Below are positions 54,524 to 63,133 of a stretch of DNA of 64,000 nucleotides, in pieces. The notes under the pieces are model-generated. The model saw only the letters and a list, made by a program, of their open reading frames with translations. It made no database searches and was not told where the DNA came from. Position numbers and translations under genes: made by a program. This DNA comes from an uncultured Planctomycetaceae bacterium (GTDB taxonomy: Bacteria; Planctomycetota; Planctomycetia; Pirellulales; Thermoguttaceae). The first letter of the stretch is position 1, and every line of letters starts with the position of its first letter. Location of the stretch: the NCBI GenBank assembly GCA_946408825.1, contig CAMJTU010000001.1, positions 248,001 to 312,000 of the forward strand. The letters are read 5' to 3'.

Positions 54524-54541
54524 CCCGCAGAGGAGTCAGCG

Positions 54542-56227
54542 ATGCCAACTTCGCTTTTTCAATATGAGATGTTGCCGACGACGTGGTTCTATCTTTCGTC
54601 GTTGCTGATCTTTGCGGTCTTCGGTCGTTTCAATCGCATTTTGAGCGTTCGTAATCTCGACGTCTTGACGCTTGTCCTGCTGTCGCCCGGACTTGTTTAC
54701 GTCGCGATGGGCTCGGCGTTTCAAGGGTATCTTTGGCTTCTCGTTTTTGGCGCGTTTCTGTTTTTGCGCCTTGCCTTCGACGTGTTCCTCCGGCGACGAC
54801 CTCTCATGACGCCGAACATGAACTTCATGGGGCTCGCCTTTTCTTGTATCGCGGCTTCGGCGTTTATGATTCCTAACCTTTTCATGAATCGCGGCGACGC
54901 TTGCGAATCTCCTCGCGCATGGCGGCTTGAACAGATTCTTGCCGCCGCCGACGAAGCGGATCCCAGTCGGAGCCAGATTTCAAACTGGCCGGGCTATCCT
55001 CCGTTTTTACAGGCGACCGCCGACGTCGACCGTTTCTTCGCTCCGTCGCAGATCGCATGGAGTCGCGCTGTCGCCGATATGCGGATGCGAAAACGCCTTT
55101 CTAGCGACGTCGACTTCTTTGGTTTTTCCATTAAGGAAGATTCGGCGCGTAAAAAACGACCTGCCGCGCGCGCGGTACGCTGGGCGTCGGGCGCCTCTGA
55201 CGAGCATGATTTTGAGTTTGACTCCGCGACGAATTCGCGTGATTTGGAACAGGAGGGCGAGGGTTCGCTTTATCCTGAGAGTCTCAACGGCGTGCGCGCC
55301 GCGCTCGTTCTTCCGAACGCTCCTGTCGCGCCGAGCGTCGTCGACGCGGACTTCTCCGGCGCCACGGACCAACCGGCGTTCGAAGGCTTTTTGGCCGACG
55401 AGCCTAACGCGCTCGACGTCGCCGACGAACGCGAGTCTTCTGACTCTGAATTTCTGAGCATGGGCGATTCCGCGAGTTTTCGCTGGCAGCCGCTGTCGCA
55501 AGAGGGCGCGCTCATTGTCCTGTGCGTTATCTGCCTGCAGATTGGAGTCGTCGTGACGATGATTCTGATCGGACGCGTTCATTTCGGCTCGGTTCAGACG
55601 GGCTGCGCCGCCGCGCTTCTCTACCTGTTGCTTCCGTATATCAACCAGTTTTCGGCGCGACTTGACCATATTGCGCCCGCGCTTTTGATTCTTCTCGCCG
55701 TTCTCCTTTATCGCCGTCCGTTTTTGGCTGGGATGGCGCTCGGAATCGCGGGATCGCTCGTTTTTTATCCCTTCTTGCTTCTTCCTCTTTGGATCGCTTT
55801 TTACTGGAAGAAGGGACTGGGACGTTTCCTTACGGGGAGCACCGCCGTCGTGTTGACAATGGCGGTCGTTTTGCTCTTTATTCGAGATCCCGATCTTCCT
55901 TACGTCGACGCGCTGGAGTCGATGTTTGGAAACCATTCGTTGCTTCTGCGCCGTTCAGACGACGTTTGGGAATACCTTCCGCGATTCTACCGGATTCCAA
56001 TCATCTCGATCTTTGGCGTTTTCTGTTTTGGCTATGCGTTTTTTGTCCCGCAGAAAAATCTTGCGACGCTGACGTCGTGTTCCGCCGCGTTGATGCTTGG
56101 CGTTCAGTTTTGGATGGGAAGACAGGGCGGCCTTTATATGGCGTGGTATTTGCCGCTTGCGATTCTCACGGCTTTTCGTCCCAATCTTTCAGACAGAACG
56201 GCGGTCGCTTCCGTCGTCGACTTCTGA
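54542..56227 (+). CDS. Integral membrane protein of unknown function
   Basis: 561 residues. CAGAGGAGTCAG gives a strong ribosome site. Three membrane helices in the first 130 residues (TTWFYLSSLLIFAVFG; VLTLVLLSPGLVYVAMG; YLWLLVFGAFLFL), then a soluble acidic segment of about 190 residues, then at least six more helices from residue 320 (ALIVLCVICLQIGVVVTMIL; ALLYLLLPYINQF; FLAGMALGIAGSLVFYPFLL). The last half with FLAGMALGIAGSLVFYP and YMAWYLPLAI recalls GT-C glycosyltransferase-like or polymer-transport proteins, but no diagnostic motif was seen. Own transcription unit behind a terminator. Confidence 0.7.
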   Translation: MPTSLFQYEMLPTTWFYLSSLLIFAVFGRFNRILSVRNLDVLTLVLLSPGLVYVAMGSAFQGYLWLLVFGAFLFLRLAFDVFLRRRPLMTPNMNFMGLAFSCIAASAFMIPNLFMNRGDACESPRAWRLEQILAAADEADPSRSQISNWPGYPPFLQATADVDRFFAPSQIAWSRAVADMRMRKRLSSDVDFFGFSIKEDSARKKRPAARAVRWASGASDEHDFEFDSATNSRDLEQEGEGSLYPESLNGVRAALVLPNAPVAPSVVDADFSGATDQPAFEGFLADEPNALDVADERESSDSEFLSMGDSASFRWQPLSQEGALIVLCVICLQIGVVVTMILIGRVHFGSVQTGCAAALLYLLLPYINQFSARLDHIAPALLILLAVLLYRRPFLAGMALGIAGSLVFYPFLLLPLWIAFYWKKGLGRFLTGSTAVVLTMAVVLLFIRDPDLPYVDALESMFGNHSLLLRRSDDVWEYLPRFYRIPIISIFGVFCFGYAFFVPQKNLATLTSCSAALMLGVQFWMGRQGGLYMAWYLPLAILTAFRPNLSDRTAVASVVDF

Positions 56228-56240
56228 TTTTTAACGACCC

Positions 56241-56268
56241 TTGAAAAATGGGCGTTTTTGACTATATT
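56241..56268 (+). promoter_or_regulatory. Promoter of the DUF2868-like/GTPase pair
   Basis: TTGAAA (56241-56246), 16 bases, TATATT (56263-56268). Confidence 0.65.
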
Positions 56269-56342
56269 GACGCTTTAGGAAGGAGCGTTTTTTACGATGA
56301 TTTAACGCGCCGTACAAACGGTTTGACAACAAGGAAACGTCG

Positions 56343-59300
56343 ATGAAGTTACGAGCGAAAACACGCACGAAAACGCGCCCGCTGGACTGGATTGTCATTC
56401 AGTGGGCGCGCGCGTGCGAAGAACGACTCAATCCGAACGTCGCCGAACTTGAGCGCGTCGTCGTCGAACGCGACTCCGGAGGACGCCTTGCCGATCCGAC
56501 GGCGTACCTTCACGCGCGCGCCGTCGAGACGCTTAAGCTTTTCGACGCGCCGGTCGAACGCTGGCTCGAACGGTTGCGACGCGTTCAGATTGCCTCCGCT
56601 GTTCTCGTCGTTGCGCTCGGCGCGGTCGTCTTTCCGTTTGCGCGAGTCAAAACGATTCTTGACGACGGCGTGAATCTCGCGGGTCCCTTCCTGTTTTTCC
56701 TTCTGTCGCAGATTTTTTTCTTAGTTCTCGCGCTGGCGCTCGCGGCTCTTATCGTCGTCATGGGCGGAATACGGCGGGCGCTTGGGCGCGACCGTCCCGT
56801 GAGCTTTTCAGAGAAGGTCGTTCAAACGCTTTCCAGCGTCGTCGGTTCGTTTGCGATCATGGTCGTTCGACGTTACGCGCCGGTCGTCTATAAGTTGTTT
56901 GGCCGTCCGTCGCGAGAACGTTTCGCTTGGCATGCGCAGAGCAGCGCCGCGCGTCGCGAAAGGGAAAGCAGTTCGGAGGCGGCGCAGGAGCGGGAACGCC
57001 GTTTGGAAGAAGCGAGGAGCGCCGGCGCTTGCTTTTGGGACGTGCTTTTTTCGCGTTCGCGCATGATTACGTTCTGGGGCGGCGCGCTTTCCCACACGTT
57101 TTGGGCGTCGTGTTCGCTCTGCGTACTCGTTATTCTTGCGGCGCGAATGCAAGGAAATCGCTACGATTACTGCTGGCATACGTCCCTTGAGGACGAGCGT
57201 GTCGTAAAGAAGGGCGTCGATTTTTTAGGCGCTCCGATCGCGGCGCTAGGAGGTTCCGTTCCGTCAGACGAGGACGTCGCGGCGCTCTTTGACGACGATT
57301 TGAGGCCTTCGAAGGAATCTCGTTCCGCGAAGGGCGCGGCGACGGACGGCGCCGTCGAAGAACTTCGCCGAACGGCGGCGGAAACGCGCGCGCGATGGTC
57401 TTACTTTCTACTGGCGATCGTTTTCGTGTGGTGCATTGTTCCGCGACTTCTTCTCGTGGCGATTTACGCTCTTCTTTACCGCCATGCGGAGCGCGACTTC
57501 AGACCTGATCTCGACGATCCCTTTTTCCGCGCGATTATCGACCGCGCCGAGGGGTACCGTTCGACGACCCTTGCCGTCATGGCGCCGGAATCGGAGGACG
57601 ACGCGGAAGCGGAAGAAGCGCCCGTCTCCGAACCCGCCGCGCCGATTTGGAACTCTAATAAAGACGTTAAGAAGCAGGTCTCCAAATCGTTGGAAAAGTC
57701 AAACGCCGACGTCGTTTCTAAGTCTAGCGAAACGTCCGTCGCCGTCGCGAGTTTGTCCGAAAAGGCTGACGGTTCCCCAACGTCAGACAGGGGGTTGGAA
57801 TCGGTCGTGTCCGCTTCTTCCTCCGCTTCCGCAGGCGTCGTGAACGAGGTTCCTCAAGAGACCGTGGAGAGCGCGTCTGGTTCCGGAAACGTCGTTCCTG
57901 ATAGAACCGTCGATTTGTCGAAAGAAACTCCCGAAGAAATCGAAACAAATCGCCTGACGTCGGCGTTGGCTTCGATCGGAGGATTAACGGAGAGCGCGTT
58001 TTCATTTCGTCCCAAACCTATTGGACCGGCGCTCGTCTTTTGTTACGACGTCGCGGTCGACGAGAGTTTGGAGCGCGAATTGATCGGCGTCAAACGCGAA
58101 CTCGCGCTCTTTGGCGACGCGGCGGATTTTGACGTAAAGAGCGCGCTGCGCGAGTATCTCGAGACGAACGGCGACAAGGTCGAGCTTTGCGTCGTTTTTA
58201 CGGACGTCGGACTGCCCCCGGCGCGGCATTTTGTCCGATTTATGCGCGACGTTCTTACGCCGGCGCTTCCAAACGCGAGCATTGTCGTCGTTCTTTCGGG
58301 GAGCGAGCGGATGCGTTTAAAGTTTGCCACGGCTGTCTCCGCCGTCGGCGAGCGTGTCGAAGATTGGACGAAGACTCTCGAAGCGATGGCGCGCGCTTCC
58401 GGCAAAACGATAACGCCTACGTTCTATTACGACGCGGAACTTAACTTGCCCGAACCGCGCGCGCGACTTCAGGCGTTTTTGAGCGGGGCCGACGAATCTG
58501 AGAGGTTGCGGAACACGCCGCGCAATCTCGCGAAATGGGACGCGGCGTCGAAACTGATTCTCCAAGAGAGCCGCTCGATTTACGACGCGCCGACGTTCGC
58601 CGCAAACGACGAAACGGAACGGCTTCGTACTTCTCGCGTAAGCGGCGAAATATTTAAGATTTACAGCGACGAGGTTGGCAAGGCTGCGTACTTGGGACGG
58701 TCGAAATTCAACGCCGGCTTGGGGCCCGAGGTCGCTTCACGATTTGTCAATTCAAAACTAGGCGAGGGGATTTCGCAGCGCGTCGGAGAACTTGGCCTAT
58801 CGTCTGATTTCATCGAAAGCCGGATGACGGCGGCGCTTGGACTTAGCGGAAGATTGCGGTCGCTCTGCGGCAAACTGAGTCCGAAATGCGCGCTAGCGGC
58901 GGCGTCTGTCGGGCTTTCGGTTCCTGTCGTCGTCGCGTTTGCGCCGCTGTTAGGGGGCGCGGTTACGACGTCGGCGGTTCTCGCGACGCTCGGCGCCGTC
59001 GGGTCGGCGCTTCCCGCGTCTCTTGTTTCCGGCGCGGCCGCGGGCGCGCTTGGCGCGCTGGCGCCGGAAGCGTTGAAAAAGGGCGCCGCGAAATTCGTGG
59101 AGAAGATTTCAGGCAGGGCGACGACGTCAGAACCGCAAACGGCGTCGGACGCGGCGGCGCCCGCGTTAGATCGTCAGACTGCGGTTGCGACGCTGGTTTA
59201 TACGACGGCGACTTGGGCGGCGGCGCTTGAACTTCAAGGGCTCGCCGAAGGCGTCGTCGTTGAAAAGCTCCCTGAGGTTTTGAAGCCGCTTGAAGATTCG

Positions 59301-59378
59301 CCTCTTGATTCCGCCGCCGTCGTCGAAAACGCGTTGGCGGCGACGCGCGTGGCGCTCGCGGGGGTTCCGCTCGTTTAG
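56343..59378 (+). CDS. Large membrane protein, DUF2868-like, partner of the downstream GTPase
   Basis: 1011 residues. AAGGAAACG before the ATG. Layout: N-terminal Arg-rich helical part (WARACEERLNPNVAELERVV); membrane helices near 83-103, 117-143, 255-280 and 365-395; an acidic Ser/Glu/Val-rich linker at about 420-560; an alpha/beta domain at about 580-740 (GPALVFCYDVAVDE, VELCVVFTDVGLPPARHFVR, ASIVVVLSGSERM); and a C-terminal Gly/Ala-rich hydrophobic segment at about 845-930. The N-terminal half and the position next to a DUF3482-like GTPase match the DUF2868-DUF3482 pairs of other bacteria, whose function is not established. It is roughly twice the usual length, with an added C-terminal half. 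Confidence 0.65.
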   Translation: MKLRAKTRTKTRPLDWIVIQWARACEERLNPNVAELERVVVERDSGGRLADPTAYLHARAVETLKLFDAPVERWLERLRRVQIASAVLVVALGAVVFPFARVKTILDDGVNLAGPFLFFLLSQIFFLVLALALAALIVVMGGIRRALGRDRPVSFSEKVVQTLSSVVGSFAIMVVRRYAPVVYKLFGRPSRERFAWHAQSSAARRERESSSEAAQERERRLEEARSAGACFWDVLFSRSRMITFWGGALSHTFWASCSLCVLVILAARMQGNRYDYCWHTSLEDERVVKKGVDFLGAPIAALGGSVPSDEDVAALFDDDLRPSKESRSAKGAATDGAVEELRRTAAETRARWSYFLLAIVFVWCIVPRLLLVAIYALLYRHAERDFRPDLDDPFFRAIIDRAEGYRSTTLAVMAPESEDDAEAEEAPVSEPAAPIWNSNKDVKKQVSKSLEKSNADVVSKSSETSVAVASLSEKADGSPTSDRGLESVVSASSSASAGVVNEVPQETVESASGSGNVVPDRTVDLSKETPEEIETNRLTSALASIGGLTESAFSFRPKPIGPALVFCYDVAVDESLERELIGVKRELALFGDAADFDVKSALREYLETNGDKVELCVVFTDVGLPPARHFVRFMRDVLTPALPNASIVVVLSGSERMRLKFATAVSAVGERVEDWTKTLEAMARASGKTITPTFYYDAELNLPEPRARLQAFLSGADESERLRNTPRNLAKWDAASKLILQESRSIYDAPTFAANDETERLRTSRVSGEIFKIYSDEVGKAAYLGRSKFNAGLGPEVASRFVNSKLGEGISQRVGELGLSSDFIESRMTAALGLSGRLRSLCGKLSPKCALAAASVGLSVPVVVAFAPLLGGAVTTSAVLATLGAVGSALPASLVSGAAAGALGALAPEALKKGAAKFVEKISGRATTSEPQTASDAAAPALDRQTAVATLVYTTATWAAALELQGLAEGVVVEKLPEVLKPLEDSPLDSAAVVENALAATRVALAGVPLV

Positions 59379-59411
59379 AGCGACGGTCGGATTTGAAAGG
59401 ACGACGTCGAA

Positions 59412-60941
59412 ATGTGTTTAACAAGCGAACAGTTGAGCGAATTGAAACCCTTAGTCGTCGCGGTCGTCGGACCGACGAACGAGGGTAAAACGTCGCTTTT
59501 GAGGACGCTTACGAACGATCCCGATTTTGGACACGTCAACGCGTTCACCGGCACGACGGTTCGCGCGGAGATTCAGAAGGTCTTTTATCGCGGAATCGCC
59601 GAGATTCTACAGCTGATCGACACGCCCGGTTTCCAAACGTCGAGCGAGATTATGGAGCTTGTTTTAGAGTCTCCCGAGGTTGAAGCGCGGCGCGGCGAAT
59701 ACTGTCTCGCCGACATTCTCAACGCGATTCCGTTGGACGACGAGGATTTTCGCCACGATCTGCGCGCGTGGCGTGAAATCGAACGGTGCGACGTCGTCGT
59801 TTTTGTCGCAAACGTCGCGGAAGATCCGAACAAATCGTTGCTCAAAAACACGTTGATTCTGCTCCAACATATCGGCAAGCCGACGCTCGTCGCGTATAAC
59901 AACCTTGGCGACGCGGAACGCTTGACGCAGGGGAGTCCCGTTCGCGAGAACTTCCGCCGCGAATGGGACGAGACGCTTTCTCGGAACAGTTTCTTCCTCG
60001 TTCAACAGTATGACGCGCACCGACGTTCCTTCCAAGACGAAATCGCGCTTTTTGAGAAACTCGTCGCGTTGACGCGCAACTCGCTGACGCAGCGTGTTCT
60101 TCGCCTCGAAATGCAGGAACGCCGCGCGCACGAGCGCCGTCGTCTCAACGATTCGCGGACGATCGTCGCCGAGATGTTGCTCGACGTGGCGGCGTTTCAG
60201 AAAGAGGAAACGGGCGTCGAACTTTCCGACTGGAAGGAACGCCAGAAGGCGCTCGAGGGAACGTTGCGCGAGACCGTGTTGAAGCGCGAACATGAGGCGC
60301 AGGCGGCGCTTTTAGAGACATGGGGGTTCAAGTTTGGCGCGCTTGATCGCGAGGCGCTCGTCGTCGACGACGATTCAAAGGAACGCGACGATCTTTTTGA
60401 CGACGACGTTAAGAAGAGCGGCGCGGTCGGCGCGGGGGTCGGCGCGACGCTTGGCGGAATCCTCGACGTTTTGTCCGCCGGTTTGACGTTCGGAACGGGA
60501 CTGACGATCGGCGCGCTTCTCGGCGGACTCGTCGGAGGCGGCGGCGCGATGGCGTATAACTCCAAGTATGATCGAAAATATAAACGCCTTTCGACGCGCG
60601 TTCAAAAACGCGTCGTCGAGGCGCTCGCCGCTCGTGGAATCGAACTTGTCCATAAACTTCAAACGCGCGGCAAGGCGATGGAGGACGCGACGCCGGCGAC
60701 TCTCTCCGCGCACCCGCAGCGCGCCGAACTTCCGGCGCTTTCAAGCCTGCTCGAATCTTTCGCGAAAAATCCCGCGTATTCGAAGCTCAACTCGGGGAAG
60801 TTTGCGCTCGGTCTCGATCATTTCGACTGGCGCCGTATTCCCGGCGCGTCGCTTATTTCCGGGGAAGACTACAAGACGCGCGACGAAGCGATCGCGGCGC
60901 TCGCAGAGGAACTGCGCAAAGCGATTCCCGACGTCGACTGA
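59412..60941 (+). CDS. GTPase with membrane-associated C-terminus, DUF3482-like
   Basis: 509 residues, AAAGGACGACG upstream. An N-terminal Era/TrmE-like GTPase domain: G1 GPTNEGKTS at 20-28, G2 FTGTTVRAE, G3 DTPGF at 70-74 and a G4 position reading YNNLGD instead of NKxD. A helical region (QRVLRLEMQERRAHERRRLN, then MLLDVAAFQKEETGVELSDW) follows. Then a Gly-rich hydrophobic hairpin at about 340-395 (VGAGVGATLGGILDVLSAGL, GTGLTIGALLGGLVGGGGAM), and a basic end (KYDRKYKRLSTRVQKRVVEA). This is the DUF3482 arrangement; the hairpin suggests peripheral membrane insertion, like dynamin-type or SLP-like GTPases. 33 bases behind its membrane partner, so co-transcribed. Confidence 0.85.
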   Translation: MCLTSEQLSELKPLVVAVVGPTNEGKTSLLRTLTNDPDFGHVNAFTGTTVRAEIQKVFYRGIAEILQLIDTPGFQTSSEIMELVLESPEVEARRGEYCLADILNAIPLDDEDFRHDLRAWREIERCDVVVFVANVAEDPNKSLLKNTLILLQHIGKPTLVAYNNLGDAERLTQGSPVRENFRREWDETLSRNSFFLVQQYDAHRRSFQDEIALFEKLVALTRNSLTQRVLRLEMQERRAHERRRLNDSRTIVAEMLLDVAAFQKEETGVELSDWKERQKALEGTLRETVLKREHEAQAALLETWGFKFGALDREALVVDDDSKERDDLFDDDVKKSGAVGAGVGATLGGILDVLSAGLTFGTGLTIGALLGGLVGGGGAMAYNSKYDRKYKRLSTRVQKRVVEALAARGIELVHKLQTRGKAMEDATPATLSAHPQRAELPALSSLLESFAKNPAYSKLNSGKFALGLDHFDWRRIPGASLISGEDYKTRDEAIAALAEELRKAIPDVD

Positions 60942-60942
60942 T

Positions 60943-61509
60943 TTATTGGTCGCTTGAGATATCTTGATATCTCGTCCTGAGATATTCCCTGCATTTCGTG
61001 AAGAATTCTTGGTTTTTCACGTCTTGATAGTCGGCGTAGCTCCATGGGAGCGCCTGCCAGTGTTTCTTCGTATACATGAGCGTCGTTTCGGCGAAGATTC
61101 CGTCGCGCAGATAGATACGGTGCGCATGGTCTTTCGTCGAGGCGAGAATGAGTTTGCCGAGTTCGATATATCCGGGATCGAGATTGAGCGGACGCGGGGT
61201 TGGGGCGCGCCCTTGAGCGTAGAGCGATTTGCCGATTTCTTCTTCCCAACGGTTGGTTTGAATTTTGATTGGCGCAAGGTCGCCGGGATCGACGAGACGT
61301 TCGAAGACCCAGAATCGCTTCGGAAGCGCGTCGCCCATCTCTTTAGCGTAATAACTCGTGAAGTCGTCGAAACGATAGACGTCGCTTTCGAGCGCGATCG
61401 GACCGAAGGCGTCCTCAACACGTTTTCTTCCGAGTTCCGCCGCTTCTTCCGTCGCGGCGAACGTCGCGATCAGAAGCAAAACGGGCTGCGGGGTTCTGAT
61501 TTCTCCCAT
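60943..61509 (-). CDS. DUF4416 family protein
   Basis: 188 residues. AAGGAAC before the ATG. Family blocks: QPVLLLIATFAATEEAAELG, DFTSYYAKEMGDALPKRFWV, LVDPGDLAPIKIQTNRWEEE and LNLDPGYIELGKLILASTKD, then HRIYLRDGIFAETTLMY. The family is widespread in planctomycetes and deltaproteobacteria and has no assigned function. Its stop codon lies one base from the stop of the GTPase gene on the other strand, so the two genes converge without a terminator. Confidence 0.85.
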   Translation of the reverse strand: MGEIRTPQPVLLLIATFAATEEAAELGRKRVEDAFGPIALESDVYRFDDFTSYYAKEMGDALPKRFWVFERLVDPGDLAPIKIQTNRWEEEIGKSLYAQGRAPTPRPLNLDPGYIELGKLILASTKDHAHRIYLRDGIFAETTLMYTKKHWQALPWSYADYQDVKNQEFFTKCREYLRTRYQDISSDQ

Positions 61510-61571
61510 GCGAGCGGTTCCTTGTGGAAAGACGTTGACAGTTCTCCGTCTAGGCGCGACGGAGTCGTTTG

Positions 61572-62660
61572 CTATTGACGTTCGTTTGCGTCGGAATATT
61601 GTTCGAAGAAAATTTGCTTTTGACTCTCAATTTCAGCGCGTAATTCCTCTTCCGACGGTAGATAGAGAACATACTTTGAGGCGAAAAGACGTTCGTTTCC
61701 ATGCAGAATGGAGTATCTAGCGATATCGGCGTCCGTATCGGCGCATAGAACGATTCCAAGCGTTGGATTGTCGTCCTTCGATCGCTTGAGATCGTCGTAC
61801 ATACGAACGTACATATCCATCTGCCCGACGTCCTGATGTGTGATCTTCGAGGTCTTTAGGTCGATGAGAATAAAACATTTCAAGATGAAGTTATAGAAGA
61901 CCAAATCGACAAAATAATCTTCCTTTTCCGTATGGATATGTTGTTGTCGGGCGACGAAGGCGTAACCCTTTCCCATTTCCATCAGAAAATTTTGAATGTT
62001 GTCAAGAATCGCCTTTTCCAATTTGCTTTCGGTGAAATCGGGGATTCGGCTCACGCCAAGAAATTCCATAACGACGGGATTTTTAATGAATTCCAATCGT
62101 TCCTGTAACTGACTGGTTTTTTCGATCATCTCCCCTTCAACGGCGTCTTTATTTTGCGACGCCAGCAAACGCTGATAGTATTGCGACGAAACGTTTCGTT
62201 GGAGCGTTCGAACGCTCCAATTTTGTTTTCCCGCCTCGTTCATATACCATTCTCGCGCCGCAGAGTCTGCAACCTGCAAGAGGACGCGGAAATGACTCCA
62301 GCTTAGAAGCGCGTTAGATTTTAGACACACTGTGTCTAAAATTGGAAAGGCTCTATAGAATTGCAAGTATTTGTAGAGATTGCTGGCGTCGAAGCCCTTT
62401 CCATAGGACTCAGTGAGTTCTTTCGCTAGAGTTTGAACGATCCGTTTCCTATATTCAGCATGAGAATTACCGTCGAGTTTTTCCTCAGCGAGACGTTTTC
62501 CGAGAAGCCAATTCCGTTGGACAAGCGCGATATTTATGGATCGATAGGCGAACTTTTGCGCCGATTCGACGATACCCTTTGAATCAGCCAATAGATCGGA
62601 ACTATGGACGTAGACGATTTCCCTACCGAACGCGACGTTTATCGAAGTCTCTTCCGACAT
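61572..62660 (-). CDS. DUF1016 / PDDEXK nuclease family protein (YhcG-like)
   Basis: 362 residues, GGGAG nine bases before the ATG. N-terminal DUF1016 helical domain (INIALVQRNWLLGKRLAEEK, YGKGFDASNLYKYLQFYRAF, ALLSWSHFRVLLQVADSAAR) and C-terminal PDDEXK nuclease domain with DYFVDLVFYN and CFILIDLKTSK providing the D...(D/E)xK core, then MDMYVRMYDDLKRS and LGIVLCADTD. YhcG-like proteins often lie beside restriction systems or mobile elements and are implicated in DNA-processing or phage-related roles. Here it stands alone next to an AAA ATPase. A perfect 25-bp palindrome lies within the coding sequence (62318-62342). Confidence 0.88.
   Translation of the reverse strand: MSEETSINVAFGREIVYVHSSDLLADSKGIVESAQKFAYRSINIALVQRNWLLGKRLAEEKLDGNSHAEYRKRIVQTLAKELTESYGKGFDASNLYKYLQFYRAFPILDTVCLKSNALLSWSHFRVLLQVADSAAREWYMNEAGKQNWSVRTLQRNVSSQYYQRLLASQNKDAVEGEMIEKTSQLQERLEFIKNPVVMEFLGVSRIPDFTESKLEKAILDNIQNFLMEMGKGYAFVARQQHIHTEKEDYFVDLVFYNFILKCFILIDLKTSKITHQDVGQMDMYVRMYDDLKRSKDDNPTLGIVLCADTDADIARYSILHGNERLFASKYVLYLPSEEELRAEIESQKQIFFEQYSDANERQ
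62318..62342. repeat. 25-bp perfect palindrome inside the DUF1016 gene
   Basis: Arms of 12 bp (62318-62329 with 62331-62342) around one base. In the gene's frame it reads ILDTVCLK. A related interrupted palindrome lies at 62922-62947. Confidence 0.85.
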
Positions 62661-62921
62661 ACTTGGAATCTCCCAAAACGCGGCGGTTGACGCGACATAT
62701 CTATTCGTTGGAAATGAATTGTCGCGTGTTTTTATATTCTAACCGACCCCGTCATGTTACGTCGGCTTGACGTAATTGTCAACGACCCTTGTTTAATTGA
62801 AGGACTGATTCGTTTGCGTCGCTTTTTTAGGACGAGAGTATGAAAACCCTTCTTGATCAGACTGCGTTGAACGACGGATGTGGTTTAAAAAATGAAATAT
62901 GAAATAAGGATATATAATAAG

Positions 62922-62947
62922 ATTTTGGACACAGCGGCGTCCAAAAT
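62922..62947. repeat. Interrupted palindrome related to the one in the DUF1016 gene
   Basis: Perfect 9-bp arms (62922-62930 with 62939-62947) with an 8-base spacer beginning ACA. It shares the pattern ATTTTrGACACA...GTCyAAAAT with the 62318-62342 palindrome. Confidence 0.7.
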
Positions 62948-63052
62948 TCGAATGGATCGTCAAAAAACGCCGTTGTTACGGCGGAATCATGCGCAGAAGT
63001 TGTCGACGCGCTGTAGTTTCCCTTCCAATCCTACCGTTTTTTCTTGTCCTTT

Positions 63053-63095
63053 TATACCCATTTATACCCATTACTTTTGGGTATAAATGGGTATA
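63053..63095. promoter_or_regulatory. Operator-like perfect palindrome overlapping a promoter
   Basis: 18-bp arms (63053-63070 with 63078-63095) are exact reverse complements with a 7-base centre. Each arm holds two copies of TATACCCA (or TGGGTATA), making four sites. A TATAAT (-10 box) at 63092-63097 overlaps the right arm, with a TTACTT-like -35 within the centre, 37 bases before the ATPase start. A repressor bound here would block the promoter. Confidence 0.7.
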
Positions 63096-63133
63096 ATGGT
63101 TTGCATGAGACGTCTCAGACTCGGAGGATCGTT

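Larger units (their letters stand above)
62661..63133. other. Divergent intergenic region rich in palindromes
   Basis: 473 bases. It includes an A/T-rich stretch (62886-62921), an interrupted palindrome (62922-62947), and the large operator palindrome (63053-63095). A 64-codon frame at 62892-63086 has no start signal and runs through both palindromes, so it is rejected. Confidence 0.6.

Noticed and set aside
62892..63086. 64-codon frame between the DUF1016 and AAA genes
   Set aside because: Runs through both palindromes, has no ribosome-binding site and ends inside the operator.
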